A DNA stretch of 64,000 nt, taken from contig JBHADF010000047.1 of NCBI GenBank assembly GCA_041854955.1, forward strand, positions 1-64,000. The letters are read 5' to 3'. The notes under the pieces are model-generated. The model did no database searches. It was not told the origin of the DNA and saw only the letters and a program-made list of their open reading frames with translations. The DNA comes from CAMENZ01 sp041854955. Its GTDB lineage: Bacteria > Bacillota > Clostridia > Peptostreptococcales > Anaerovoracaceae. This document shows, in pieces, positions 50,814 to 60,344 of the stretch (position 1 is its first letter; every line of letters begins with the position of its first letter). Position numbers and translations under genes: made by a program.

Positions 50814-51722
50814 ATGGCAGCAGTTAAAAAAGGAGGTCTGGGCAGGGGCTTGGATGCCCTCTTTGCTGACGGGGTGCTGTCCCAAGAAGTAAAGGCTGTT
50901 GAAAAAGCAGAAAAGAGCTTGCCCATACCGGAAGCGACGGACTCGGCAGAGCAGGTAAGGTATTTAGACATACACAGAATCCTACCCAACGCCAATCAAC
51001 CCAGAAAAATCTTTGATGAGGCAAAAATTGAGGAGCTTTCCAACTCTATAATGGAGAACGGAATCATACAGCCAATCCTGGTGAGAAGAAAAGGCGAAAA
51101 CTTTGAAATCGTTGCAGGAGAACGGAGATGGAGGGCAGCCATGAAGGCGGAGCTTTCCAAAGTGCCCTGCCTCATAAGAGAGCTGGACGATGAGCAGAAC
51201 ATGCTTGTGGCCATTATAGAGAACATGCAGAGGGAGGATTTAAACCCCTTGGAAGAAGCTGAAGGTCTAAACCAGATGCTTATAAACTTCGGTATGACCC
51301 AGGAGCAGATTTCAAAGAGTCTGGGAAAGAGCAGACCGTATATTACCAATGCTTTGAGACTTTTAAAGCTACCTGAATACATAAAGGAAGCCCTGGCTTC
51401 GGGACAGATTACCGCAGGCCATGGCAGGACATTGCTTTCTCTGGAGAATGAAGAGCTTAGGAAACAGCTCCTGCACAAGATTATAAAGGAAGGCCTTTCT
51501 GTTCGGGAAACGGAAAAACAGGTTGACTCTCTAGGGAAATCCAAGAAAAGACCGGCAAAGAGATCTAAAAACCCTGATTTGGCCAGAGTGGAGGGAGATC
51601 TTAAGGACGCCTTAGGAACTCGAGTAAACATAGTGCAGACGGGAAAGAAGGGTAAGATAGAAATCGAATTTTTCAGCAGAGATGAACTGGAAAGACTGGT
51701 AGAGATATTGAAATCCCTGTAA
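50814..51722 (+). CDS. parB: Chromosome partitioning protein ParB/Spo0J
   Basis: The 302-residue CTPase clamp has an N-terminal KKGGLGRGLDALF motif (contacts Soj), a CTP-binding domain with GERRWRAA, a helix-turn-helix region (MTQEQISKSLGKSRPYITNA) and a C-terminal dimerisation domain. The start MAAVKKGG at 50814 gives normal length; a longer frame from 50691 lies inside soj. Confidence 0.97.
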   Translation: MAAVKKGGLGRGLDALFADGVLSQEVKAVEKAEKSLPIPEATDSAEQVRYLDIHRILPNANQPRKIFDEAKIEELSNSIMENGIIQPILVRRKGENFEIVAGERRWRAAMKAELSKVPCLIRELDDEQNMLVAIIENMQREDLNPLEEAEGLNQMLINFGMTQEQISKSLGKSRPYITNALRLLKLPEYIKEALASGQITAGHGRTLLSLENEELRKQLLHKIIKEGLSVRETEKQVDSLGKSKKRPAKRSKNPDLARVEGDLKDALGTRVNIVQTGKKGKIEIEFFSRDELERLVEILKSL

Positions 51723-51731
51723 TAAAAAGGG

Positions 51732-51747
51732 TGTTTCACGTGGAACG
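51732..51747. other. parS: parS site (one mismatch)
   Basis: TGTTTCACGTGGAACG differs from the TGTTTCACGTGGAACA variant at one position. It lies 9 bases after parB. Confidence 0.88.
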
Positions 51748-51771
51748 GAAGACAAGCAAACATATATAAGC

Positions 51772-51808
51772 AAAGAGAAAGTCACAGAAAAGATTTTCTC
51801 TTTTTTAT
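51772..51808 (+). terminator. Terminator after parB
   Basis: AAAGAGAAA and TTTCTCTTT pair over a 14-base loop and are followed by TTT and A/T bases. Confidence 0.8.
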
Positions 51809-51824
51809 TGCTTGAAAAACCTAA

Positions 51825-51840
51825 TATTTCTCGTGAAATG
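51825..51840. other. Degenerate parS-like site
   Basis: TATTTCTCGTGAAATG matches 12 of 16 consensus positions and abuts the promoter of the surface protein. Binding is uncertain. Confidence 0.4.
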
Positions 51841-51845
51841 GAAGC

Positions 51846-51873
51846 TTGAAAAATTTTCAGAATATTATATAAT
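51846..51873 (+). promoter_or_regulatory. Probable promoter of the surface protein gene
   Basis: TTGAAA (51846-51851) and TATAAT (51868-51873) are 16 bases apart, leaving a leader of about 80 bases. Confidence 0.65.
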
Positions 51874-51960
51874 ATAATTGGTTAAATATACAATCCTGCA
51901 TTAACGCAGTAAAGCGAGAAAGTAAAAGAGAAAGAAAGCAATAAAGCAAGGAGGGAAAAT

Positions 51961-54900
51961 ATGAAAAGCAAGCAGAATAGAAGAAGGCTAAGCGTATTTA
52001 TAATGGCGTTCTTCGTATTATTTTCTGTTTTCGGGCAGAGTGTAAATGTGTCCTTTGCCGGTGAAGGAGATTATACCTTCAACATTTCCGGCACAGGGGA
52101 TTTAACCATAAGACCTGGGGCGGCCTTCAATTTTATCGGAGACGCCGGAGTGAGCTTCACCCCTGACAGCAGCCAATGGCAGGCTGGGGATGAGTTTCGT
52201 CTGGAGGTTACAGGTGTAGATAAGCCTATAGGAGGCACATACACCTATGCTGCGGGAGACACTTCCTTTACTCCCCAAGCAGCAGATAACGGGAAGACCT
52301 ATACCGTCCATTATGAAATTAAGAAAAAGGTGGGAGGAGCTTGGGTTCCTTTAGATACACCGAAGACGGCGACAAAGGCCTTGAGGGTGTTTGCCACATC
52401 ACAGATTTTGCCCATGCTTACAAGCGATGACGCTGAGGTTACCAATCTTGTCGTTGCTAAGATTGTTGACGGAGTCGGACCCTTTGATTCGGACAGCGCG
52501 GCAGGTAACGACAGCAGCTCCGACAACAGAATAGTGAGAACCTTTGATTCTGTTACCTACCAGGTAGGATACAACACAAAGGGCAAAACTGCCGGGGTTT
52601 CCTACAAGCAGGGATATATTAAATTTGAGTTCACTCTGCCCTTTCCCAAGGATGTAGCCACCTTTGATACTGCTTCCATGGGATGGATGACCGGAGATGC
52701 CGGGTACAAATGGACCTTGACGGAATCGGGAGGAGTTCAGACCTTGAAGGCCGCAAAGAAGCTGGAGTCTGAGGGTGAAAATGCCACGGCAATACCCGGC
52801 TCCGGAGATATACCCGTTCATATCAATGTATATTCGGCTAAGAACGGAGATAAGATCCAGCCTACCTTTAAAAGCTGGATGGACTACAGTTCTCAGGTTA
52901 AAACTGTTGTACCTGATGGGGTTACGGTTTCCGCAGCCCCCAGATACAATATAGAAATAAACAAGACAAATGATGTTTACATCGGTTCCATCAGTACTTT
53001 TGACTTTTCTACGGGAAATGAAAAGGCTATGGATAAGGATGCAGGAACCATATACGGAAAATTACAGGGCTATGGTATATCTCTGCAGCTCTATAACACT
53101 ACAAAGGACAAAAAGCTGAAGGGTATAGAGCTTCCTCAGGGAGACATAACCTTTAAGCTTGATATGACATCCGTATATGAGCCGGCAGCAGGGGGAAGCC
53201 ATGCTGTGGCCAATCCTAAGGTATGGTCCTTTGTCCCTGCCGTGGATGGAGTAAATCCGGGCCAAGACGGCAGAGATATATCTACCTACAGCAACTATAC
53301 TTATGCCACTGTAGCGAGTGCTTTAAACAAATACAGCGGAGTTACTCCTACGACACCTTTTGCAGCTTCTCCCAAGACAGGAACCAATGCCAACTGGTAT
53401 GGTGGAGGCTGGTCCATAAAGAAGCTTGCCGACGGTCGGTATGAGGTTACTGTAAAAGACTATAAGATAAACCCTAAATGGTTTCCTAATACATGGGGAG
53501 GAGTAGTTCCTCTTTCAGACCCGAGGTGGTTTGATCCGGCTTTAGGCGTTGCTAATATAGGGTCTTTCTCTGCAGGTTCACTTCTTATGGTAGTGCCCTT
53601 CGGAGGCTCAACAGGCCAGGAAGATCCCAACTATTACACCGCATTGTACGGCAATGGAAACATTAATACAAATGTGAAGGTTAGCGACATGACTGCCAAG
53701 AGCGTAAGCGGTCAGCCTTTGGTGGCTCAGACTGTAGCTACTGATGATGCCATAGGCCATAAGGTAGAGCTTACCATGAAGGGTGATTTTGGAAACAGAA
53801 TTATGTATAACAGCCCGACTACAACTAATCTGGCCGGACTGGACAATCTGTATTCCGCAGGAAATATCCGCGACGGAGCTGATGCAGCTTCCATAAACTC
53901 CAAGCTTAGAATAAGATGGGGAGGCTTAAATGACCCTAAAGGAGACAGCAGCCAAGCCACCTTTGCAGCCAACTATCTTATGAAATTTGACGATGAAGCC
54001 TTGGACTTCGATCCTACGGAGCCTCCATTCGTACTTTCGGGAAATCACAGTGCCGGATACTCTCAGAAATTCCTTTATGCTGCTAAGCCTGACGGAAAGG
54101 GATGGACCGGTGATGACGAGATGAATGCTGCCAACGAAGAGAATTTAGTGTACTATCCTTCTCTGGCCAGCCTGAAGGCAGCTAATAAAGTGTGCGTAGG
54201 TGTTTTGGCAGAGGTAAGGAAAACCGATAATAAGCCGAAGTTTTCCCAGCAGCAAGACTACCGGCGCATGGTGGGAATGATAGTTAAAAATGACCCTTCC
54301 CTTGTTGGAAAAGTATATATGATTACAGAGGTTACAAACCTTTGGAGAGAGGCTGAGTACAAGGCGGTTTTAGCAGCCAACGGGGGAACCTTCCCCACAA
54401 GAGAAAACATGGCAGTAGGACAAACCGTAAATACTACCAATGCCACCAAGCCTTCAGTTTTCAACCATAGAGACTTAGGCTACTACAAGAAATATTCATA
54501 TAATGCAAACGGGCCTGTGGAAGGCAGCAGAGGAGAGCCTCGTAGAGGAGACTCTCTATATATAGTAGGCTATCGTTCTGAAATTTCAAAGAAAGTGGTC
54601 CAGAAGGACGCTGACGGAAACGACAAGATAACCTTTGATTTAGACTTAAACCAATATGTGGTGGATTATCAGCTGGCCCTTTCCATGAAAATCGAAAAAG
54701 ATGTAGTGATAACCAATCCCACTACAATATATGTTAAGGACACTCTTCCTAAGGGCTTGACCTATATTCCCGGATCGTCATATTACGATGGGACCTATAC
54801 TCCCTCTACCAAGCCGGGACAGAGCGGTACGGTGACCGGTGGAACTGCTATAGCTCCAACGGTAACGGAGCAAAGTAACGGAACCACAGTTCTTACTTGG

Positions 54901-57900
54901 GAGATACCTAATGTTAGGGTGGAAGCAAATATACCTGATATATATTTTAAGGCACGTTTGAGTTCTACCGTAGCAACCAACGTAATACTTAAGAACACGG
55001 CTTCTATTGCTACGACAGAAGACAAGAGAGAGCAGAAGCCTGAAAACGGCAATATGAGCGAGGTTTCCATAAAGACCTCCAAGACAAGTGATATATCCCT
55101 TGTTAAAAAGGGAGAACAGGTTGTTTATGACTTGTCCGGCCCTATATCATATAACCTGGAATTCTATAACAACGGCGGCTCCGGAAAGACCAAGCAAGTG
55201 TTTATGGACACTATGCCGGCCAACGGACAGGGGGCTACCAACTATAGCGGTACTATCACCTTAGGTGCTTTACGCTTGACCGCGCCGGACGGAAAGACTC
55301 CGGCAGACTATGAAGCCTGGTACACTTTAGATGAAGGGGTTAAGGCCCTCAATTCATTCGACTTTACCTATGACGGTATCAGAAGCGGTTCGGAAAAGGG
55401 CATTACATGGACAAAGGCTACAATAGACGCTTCCGGAAATATTACCGGAATGACAGGAGCAAAGGTAACAGCCTTTGTAGTTTTGGGAGACCTTCCTGCT
55501 AAAAAGGTTTTGAAGCTGAAGGTAACCATCAATGCTGCGGGAAATAAGATCGGGGACATCTACGAAAACAGCATGTCCCTGGGAGCAGGCGTTACCTCAG
55601 GTATAGTGTTTGTTGTTGAAAGAAAGCTGACAGGAACACTTTGGGAAGATGAAAACTTTGACGGCAAGAAGGACAGCACTGAAAGAAAATTGGCAGGAGC
55701 TACGGTTACTCTCTACGACGGTGCAGGAAATGTAGTAAGTAATCTTAACGGAAATCCTTGCGTAACCACTACGGATACCACCGGGTCCTATGAATTTACA
55801 GCCTTGCCTGCGGGCACCTTCAAGGTAGTATTTACCGGCGGTGCAAGTATGGATTTAGGAGAATATATTCTGACGGAGAAGGATAATCCTGTGGCAGGAG
55901 ATAGCCTGGATTCAGATGCAACTGCTGCAGGTTCCACTGCTGACGGAGCCTTTGTAAGCGGTGTTATCATGCCGGCTGCGGCCACTATCAAATCCAACCC
56001 CTACGTGCTGAGAAATGTAGATGCGGGCCTTGTAAGAAACAAAACCGTTAAAGAGTATGCCGATGACTCGGCTGCGGGAAAAGGCGGAAGTGCTGTTAAG
56101 GTCCATGACGAAATCACATATACCGTTGAATTCCTGAATGGGGACGGTACGCTTAAGGATGTCGTAATAGAAGATATGATGAGCAAGGGTCTCACATATA
56201 AGAACGGCAGCGCTAAGCTTTTCAAGGGAACGGAAGATGTAACCGCCACATATCTGGACGAACCTACGGATTCGGACCCGGATGCAGTAGCAAGCCATAC
56301 CTTGAAATGGCAATTCAAAGAAAAAATAGGTAAAGGTAAATACTATCTAACCTACAAGGCAATGGTAATAGGAAAGGCCATGGAGGATATGGAAGTAACT
56401 AACACAGCTGTAGTCAAGATCCAAGGCCAGGCTGATGTTACTACAGATACCTTAAAGAATCCGGTTTCTCAGAAGGCATATCAGGATAATTCATGGGTTT
56501 CGAAAAAAGTCGGTAACGGAATGAAGATTCCTTATCAGGTAAGCTTTAACAATGTTAAGGCTGCTCCTCAGGCCGTAATCATTAAGGACACCATGTCCAA
56601 GGGTTTGGTATATCAGGGAGATGCAGCAGTTGTAAACTTAGACGGTACTGCTTTGGCAGCAACCTTGACTCACAGCGAAGTAAACAATTTGGACGGTTCC
56701 GTGACCCATACTTGGCAGATCGACAATGTTCCCCCAAATACCAAGGGAAAGATCGTATACAGCGGGGAAGTAACCTCTCCTGCCTATGGACCGGGGAAGG
56801 TAGAAAACAAGGCCACGGTAAAATACGGCAATGACAGCGAGGCTGCCTTGGAAAGCCTGATGAATCCGCTTGTTCCTGTTAAAAAGACTGTAACAGGAGC
56901 AGCCGGCGATCTGGACGGAAAGCTGGTCAGCCCCGATGAAGTATTGGAATACACCGTAACCTACGAAAAAGCTTCAACAGTTGAGGAAACCGTTACTATT
57001 AAAGATACTCTGCCTGAACATACGACCTATGTGGATGGTTCGGCAGACAATGGGGGCGTATATGATCCCGTTACAAGGACTGTAGAGTGGACACTGACCC
57101 TTCCGGCTGCTGCAGGAAGCCATCCTGTAAGCTTTAAGGTGAAGGTTGACCAGATAACTCAAGGAGCTGCCTTGGAAAATACCGCAACCATTACTGAGGG
57201 AGCCAATGTATATATTACCAATACCACTAAGAACCCTACACCTACAGGTGCTACAAAGGAAGTAAGAAGCGAAGGCGGCACAGCGAATATAGACGGTCAA
57301 ACTGTCAGTGTAAATGATACCTTAACATATTTGATTACCTATCAGAATACACTGGGTCACGATACTACTGCCAAGATTTCAGACCTTATTCCCGAACATA
57401 CCACCTATGTAGACGGATCGGCAGATATCAGCGGTGGAGTATACGATCCTGCAACCAAGACTGTAAAATGGGATTTGAATGTGAGTGACGGACAAAGCGT
57501 AACCGTAAGCTTCAAGGTGAAAATTGACGGAGGAGCCTACTATGCTAGGATAGAAAATCAAGGTATTGTGGACAACGGAGCTTCTACCGTTTATACAAAC
57601 AAAACAGACAACCCTGTAGGAGGCCCACCATTACCGCCTACACCACCGGTACCGCCTACGCCACCCACACCACCTGTGCCACCGGTACCGCCCACACCGC
57701 CCACACCACCGGAACCTCAGAACCCCCCTGTAGACAAGCCGGAGGTACCTAAGCCGGAAAAACCTGAGCCACCTAAGACGGATAAGCCGGGAAGCCACGG
57801 AAAGGACACTCCTAAAACGGGAGATTCCAGCCAAATGCTCCTTTGGGCCGCCCTCATGGCAGGCTCTATGTTAGAGGCAGGAAGAAGAATGGCGAAAAAA

Positions 57901-57912
57901 GGCAAGAAATAA
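51961..57912 (+). CDS. Large DUF11-repeat surface protein with a TPKTG sorting signal
   Basis: This 1983-residue secreted protein has a signal peptide (about 1-34, RRRLSVFIMAFFVLFSVFG) and a long N-terminal region without a clear family. About six DUF11-type beta-sandwich domains follow at roughly 875-1040, 1042-1220, 1363-1505, 1505-1637, 1637-1760 and 1763-1880. An SdrD-B-like collagen-binding-type domain lies at about 1222-1360 (TGTLWEDENFDGKKDSTERK). A Pro-rich stalk (about 1887-1940) leads to TPKTG at about 1950, a hydrophobic segment and a basic tail. It would be linked to the wall by a sortase, here a PKTG-type rather than LPXTG-type signal. No sortase gene lies in the window. Confidence 0.9.
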   Translation: MKSKQNRRRLSVFIMAFFVLFSVFGQSVNVSFAGEGDYTFNISGTGDLTIRPGAAFNFIGDAGVSFTPDSSQWQAGDEFRLEVTGVDKPIGGTYTYAAGDTSFTPQAADNGKTYTVHYEIKKKVGGAWVPLDTPKTATKALRVFATSQILPMLTSDDAEVTNLVVAKIVDGVGPFDSDSAAGNDSSSDNRIVRTFDSVTYQVGYNTKGKTAGVSYKQGYIKFEFTLPFPKDVATFDTASMGWMTGDAGYKWTLTESGGVQTLKAAKKLESEGENATAIPGSGDIPVHINVYSAKNGDKIQPTFKSWMDYSSQVKTVVPDGVTVSAAPRYNIEINKTNDVYIGSISTFDFSTGNEKAMDKDAGTIYGKLQGYGISLQLYNTTKDKKLKGIELPQGDITFKLDMTSVYEPAAGGSHAVANPKVWSFVPAVDGVNPGQDGRDISTYSNYTYATVASALNKYSGVTPTTPFAASPKTGTNANWYGGGWSIKKLADGRYEVTVKDYKINPKWFPNTWGGVVPLSDPRWFDPALGVANIGSFSAGSLLMVVPFGGSTGQEDPNYYTALYGNGNINTNVKVSDMTAKSVSGQPLVAQTVATDDAIGHKVELTMKGDFGNRIMYNSPTTTNLAGLDNLYSAGNIRDGADAASINSKLRIRWGGLNDPKGDSSQATFAANYLMKFDDEALDFDPTEPPFVLSGNHSAGYSQKFLYAAKPDGKGWTGDDEMNAANEENLVYYPSLASLKAANKVCVGVLAEVRKTDNKPKFSQQQDYRRMVGMIVKNDPSLVGKVYMITEVTNLWREAEYKAVLAANGGTFPTRENMAVGQTVNTTNATKPSVFNHRDLGYYKKYSYNANGPVEGSRGEPRRGDSLYIVGYRSEISKKVVQKDADGNDKITFDLDLNQYVVDYQLALSMKIEKDVVITNPTTIYVKDTLPKGLTYIPGSSYYDGTYTPSTKPGQSGTVTGGTAIAPTVTEQSNGTTVLTWEIPNVRVEANIPDIYFKARLSSTVATNVILKNTASIATTEDKREQKPENGNMSEVSIKTSKTSDISLVKKGEQVVYDLSGPISYNLEFYNNGGSGKTKQVFMDTMPANGQGATNYSGTITLGALRLTAPDGKTPADYEAWYTLDEGVKALNSFDFTYDGIRSGSEKGITWTKATIDASGNITGMTGAKVTAFVVLGDLPAKKVLKLKVTINAAGNKIGDIYENSMSLGAGVTSGIVFVVERKLTGTLWEDENFDGKKDSTERKLAGATVTLYDGAGNVVSNLNGNPCVTTTDTTGSYEFTALPAGTFKVVFTGGASMDLGEYILTEKDNPVAGDSLDSDATAAGSTADGAFVSGVIMPAAATIKSNPYVLRNVDAGLVRNKTVKEYADDSAAGKGGSAVKVHDEITYTVEFLNGDGTLKDVVIEDMMSKGLTYKNGSAKLFKGTEDVTATYLDEPTDSDPDAVASHTLKWQFKEKIGKGKYYLTYKAMVIGKAMEDMEVTNTAVVKIQGQADVTTDTLKNPVSQKAYQDNSWVSKKVGNGMKIPYQVSFNNVKAAPQAVIIKDTMSKGLVYQGDAAVVNLDGTALAATLTHSEVNNLDGSVTHTWQIDNVPPNTKGKIVYSGEVTSPAYGPGKVENKATVKYGNDSEAALESLMNPLVPVKKTVTGAAGDLDGKLVSPDEVLEYTVTYEKASTVEETVTIKDTLPEHTTYVDGSADNGGVYDPVTRTVEWTLTLPAAAGSHPVSFKVKVDQITQGAALENTATITEGANVYITNTTKNPTPTGATKEVRSEGGTANIDGQTVSVNDTLTYLITYQNTLGHDTTAKISDLIPEHTTYVDGSADISGGVYDPATKTVKWDLNVSDGQSVTVSFKVKIDGGAYYARIENQGIVDNGASTVYTNKTDNPVGGPPLPPTPPVPPTPPTPPVPPVPPTPPTPPEPQNPPVDKPEVPKPEKPEPPKTDKPGSHGKDTPKTGDSSQMLLWAALMAGSMLEAGRRMAKKGKK

Positions 57913-57943
57913 AAACACTCTTAGAGAAAGAGATATGAAAGAT

Positions 57944-57990
57944 TAGAGGAAGGACACCTACAGAGGAAGCTTTGCAGGTGTCTTCTCTCT
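57944..57990 (+). terminator. Terminator of the surface protein gene
   Basis: GACACCT (57953-57959) and AGGTGTC (57976-57982) with flanking partial pairing, then a T-rich run. Confidence 0.75.
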
Positions 57991-58062
57991 TTTTCTCGGG
58001 AAGATTTTTGGTCATTAAAGGCCAAACCACTACATCTTGTAGATGAAAAAGTATTGAAAGTA

Positions 58063-58071
58063 TGATATAAT
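58063..58071 (+). promoter_or_regulatory. Extended -10 promoter of the gdpP-rplI-dnaB run
   Basis: TGATATAAT (58063-58071) is an extended -10 element about 65 bases before the start; the -35 region is poor. Confidence 0.55.
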
Positions 58072-58135
58072 TATCTGATTAAAATATTTTGAGTGACTGA
58101 TCAAAGACTAAAAAAGACTAAAGACGGAGGAAAAG

Positions 58136-59866
58136 ATGTCATTTAATATACCTATGCCGGCATGCATCATTAACAATCAGGGAAAGGTAATAAACGCCAA
58201 CGAATACATCGGAGAGGTGTTCCTTTACGATGGGATTTTGGATGCAGATATTTTCACCCTGACGGGAGTGAAGTGCTCTGAGCTTTACGAGGCAGCAGAA
58301 CAAGGGATAAGCACATTCCTCAAAAGGCCGGACAAAACCTTTAAGATGATTCCCTACAAGGAAAATCCGGAGGAAGATGCCGACCTGACTATTCTCTTTT
58401 CCGACATAACCTCCTTTGAAGACTTAAAACAGAGATATAACAGCGAAAAGCCCTGCATCGCCAAAATTCTATTGGATAATTATGACCAGCTTTTCGAGGC
58501 GGAAAGCACAGGATACAAGATGGGCCTTTCCTCTGACATAGATCAGATTATAAGGAGATGGGCTGCCAAGATAGACGGCTCCGTATCCATGCTGAAAAGC
58601 AGCAAATATATGGTTTGGTTTGAGCAGCAGTACCTGGAGAAGCTCAGCGAGGATAAATTTGAACTTTTAGATGAAGTGAGAAATCTGGAGACGGGAGCTG
58701 ATTTCCCCGCCAGCCTCAGCATAGGCATAGGCGTAGGCGGCTCCACCATGGCTGAGACAGAGGAGTTTGCCGATGCTGCCATGGACTTGGCTTTGGGCCG
58801 AGGGGGAGACCAGGTTGTCATAAAGAAAAAGGCCAAGATAGAATACTACGGAGGTACTCTTCCCACACCGGAAAAGAGCAACAAAGGAAAGTCCAGAATA
58901 GTAGGGCACGCTCTTAAGCAGCTAATAGAACAATCAGGAAAGATTTTCGTAATGGGTCACAGATATGCGGATATGGACAGCTTCGGCGCAGCCCTTGGGG
59001 TTACCCGCCTCTGCATGATGTCGGAACGAGAGCCCTATATAGTTTTAGAGGATTATAACGAAACCCTCCATGCCATATATAAACAAGCAAGAACTTCAGA
59101 GGAGTACAATTTTATCTCCTGCGAAAAGGCCATCAGCCTGGTGGACGGAGACAGCCTCATAGTGGTGGTGGATACTCATCGCCCTAGCATGGTTCAATGC
59201 CCTCAGCTTTTGGAGAAAAGCGACAAGGTAGTCGTAATCGACCATCACAGAAAGGTGGAGGAATTCATCGAAAATCCAATGCTGGCTTATATGGAAAGCT
59301 ACGCTTCCTCAGCATCGGAACTGGTTTCAGAGATTTTGGAATACATGGGCAGCAAGAAGCCTTTGGCAAAGATAGAGGCGGAGGCACTTTTGGCGGGAAT
59401 AACGGTAGATACCAACGGCTTCGGAGTGAAGACGGGAGTAAGAACCTTTGAAGCGGCCGCTTGGCTCAGAAGACAGGGTGCAGACCCTACAGAGGTTAAG
59501 AGATTCTTCCAGGAAGACTTTGAAAATATAAAGGTTAGAGCCAAGGCCATAGCCGGAGCCCGGCTTTATGAAGAGTCAGGGGTGGTCATAGCCACCTGCC
59601 CTACTCTCAAAAAAGATGCTCAGCTCATCTGTGCGCAGGTAGCAGACAGACTTCTGACCATAAGAGGGGCAAAGGCCACCTTCGCCATAGGAAGAAACGG
59701 TGCCGAGGAGACGGTAATAAGTGCCAGATCCTTGGGAGATGTAAATGTACAGCTAATCATGGAAAAATTCGGAGGCGGAGGCCATCTCACCACTGCTGCG
59801 GCACAGGTAAAGATGTCCGTTGAGGACACCGTTGACGAAATTAAGAGAATATTGGAGGTTAAATGA
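58136..59866 (+). CDS. gdpP: c-di-AMP phosphodiesterase GdpP, membrane-helix-free form
   Basis: The 576-residue protein has a PAS-like domain (about 1-100), a degenerate GGDEF domain (about 110-240) and DHH/DHHA1 phosphoesterase domains. Catalytic motifs are visible: GHRYADMDSFGAALG near 272, VVDTHRP near 345, VIDHHRK near 367 and GGGGHLTTAAAQV near the end. It would cleave c-di-AMP. Usual GdpP (about 655 residues) has two N-terminal membrane helices; this one starts directly at the PAS domain (GGAGG then ATG) and no helix-coding frame lies upstream. It adjoins rplI and dnaB as in Bacillus. Confidence 0.93.
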   Translation: MSFNIPMPACIINNQGKVINANEYIGEVFLYDGILDADIFTLTGVKCSELYEAAEQGISTFLKRPDKTFKMIPYKENPEEDADLTILFSDITSFEDLKQRYNSEKPCIAKILLDNYDQLFEAESTGYKMGLSSDIDQIIRRWAAKIDGSVSMLKSSKYMVWFEQQYLEKLSEDKFELLDEVRNLETGADFPASLSIGIGVGGSTMAETEEFADAAMDLALGRGGDQVVIKKKAKIEYYGGTLPTPEKSNKGKSRIVGHALKQLIEQSGKIFVMGHRYADMDSFGAALGVTRLCMMSEREPYIVLEDYNETLHAIYKQARTSEEYNFISCEKAISLVDGDSLIVVVDTHRPSMVQCPQLLEKSDKVVVIDHHRKVEEFIENPMLAYMESYASSASELVSEILEYMGSKKPLAKIEAEALLAGITVDTNGFGVKTGVRTFEAAAWLRRQGADPTEVKRFFQEDFENIKVRAKAIAGARLYEESGVVIATCPTLKKDAQLICAQVADRLLTIRGAKATFAIGRNGAEETVISARSLGDVNVQLIMEKFGGGGHLTTAAAQVKMSVEDTVDEIKRILEVK

Positions 59867-59867
59867 T

Positions 59868-60314
59868 ATGAAAGTCATTTTATTACAGGACGTTAAAGGA
59901 ACAGGAAAGGCAGGTCAGGTTGCCAATGTCAGCGACGGCTATGCCAGAAATATGCTCATTCCCAAAGGAATGGCCATGGAAGCTACAGACAAAAATGTAA
60001 AGGCCCTTGAAAAGAAAAAGGCCTTGGAGGAACAGAAAAGAGCAGAAGAAAAGGCTGAGGCTGTTGCTCTCAAGGAAAATCTGGAAAAGCTGAAGGTGGA
60101 CATTAAGACCAAGGCAGGAGAAGGTGGCCGTGTATTCGGCTCCATCACTTCAAAGGACATAGCCGAAGCTTTGGAAGCACAGCATAAGATTGCTGTCGAT
60201 AAGAAGAAAATCCAGCTGAACTCACCTATCAAGCAGACGGGAGAGTTTCAGGTGGAGATAAAGCTTTACACAGAGGTTGCGGCAAAATTAACCGTAGCGG
60301 TGGAAGCTGAGTAG
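59868..60314 (+). CDS. rplI: Ribosomal protein bL9
   Basis: The 148-residue protein has the N-terminal domain MKVILLQDVKGTGKAGQ then SDGYARNMLIPKGMA, a long connecting helix of Lys/Glu/Ala and a C-terminal domain. It begins one base after the gdpP stop; the longer frame from 59820 lies in gdpP. Confidence 0.97.
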   Translation: MKVILLQDVKGTGKAGQVANVSDGYARNMLIPKGMAMEATDKNVKALEKKKALEEQKRAEEKAEAVALKENLEKLKVDIKTKAGEGGRVFGSITSKDIAEALEAQHKIAVDKKKIQLNSPIKQTGEFQVEIKLYTEVAAKLTVAVEAE

Positions 60315-60344
60315 GGAATAGATTGGAAAAGCGAGGAGCAGATT

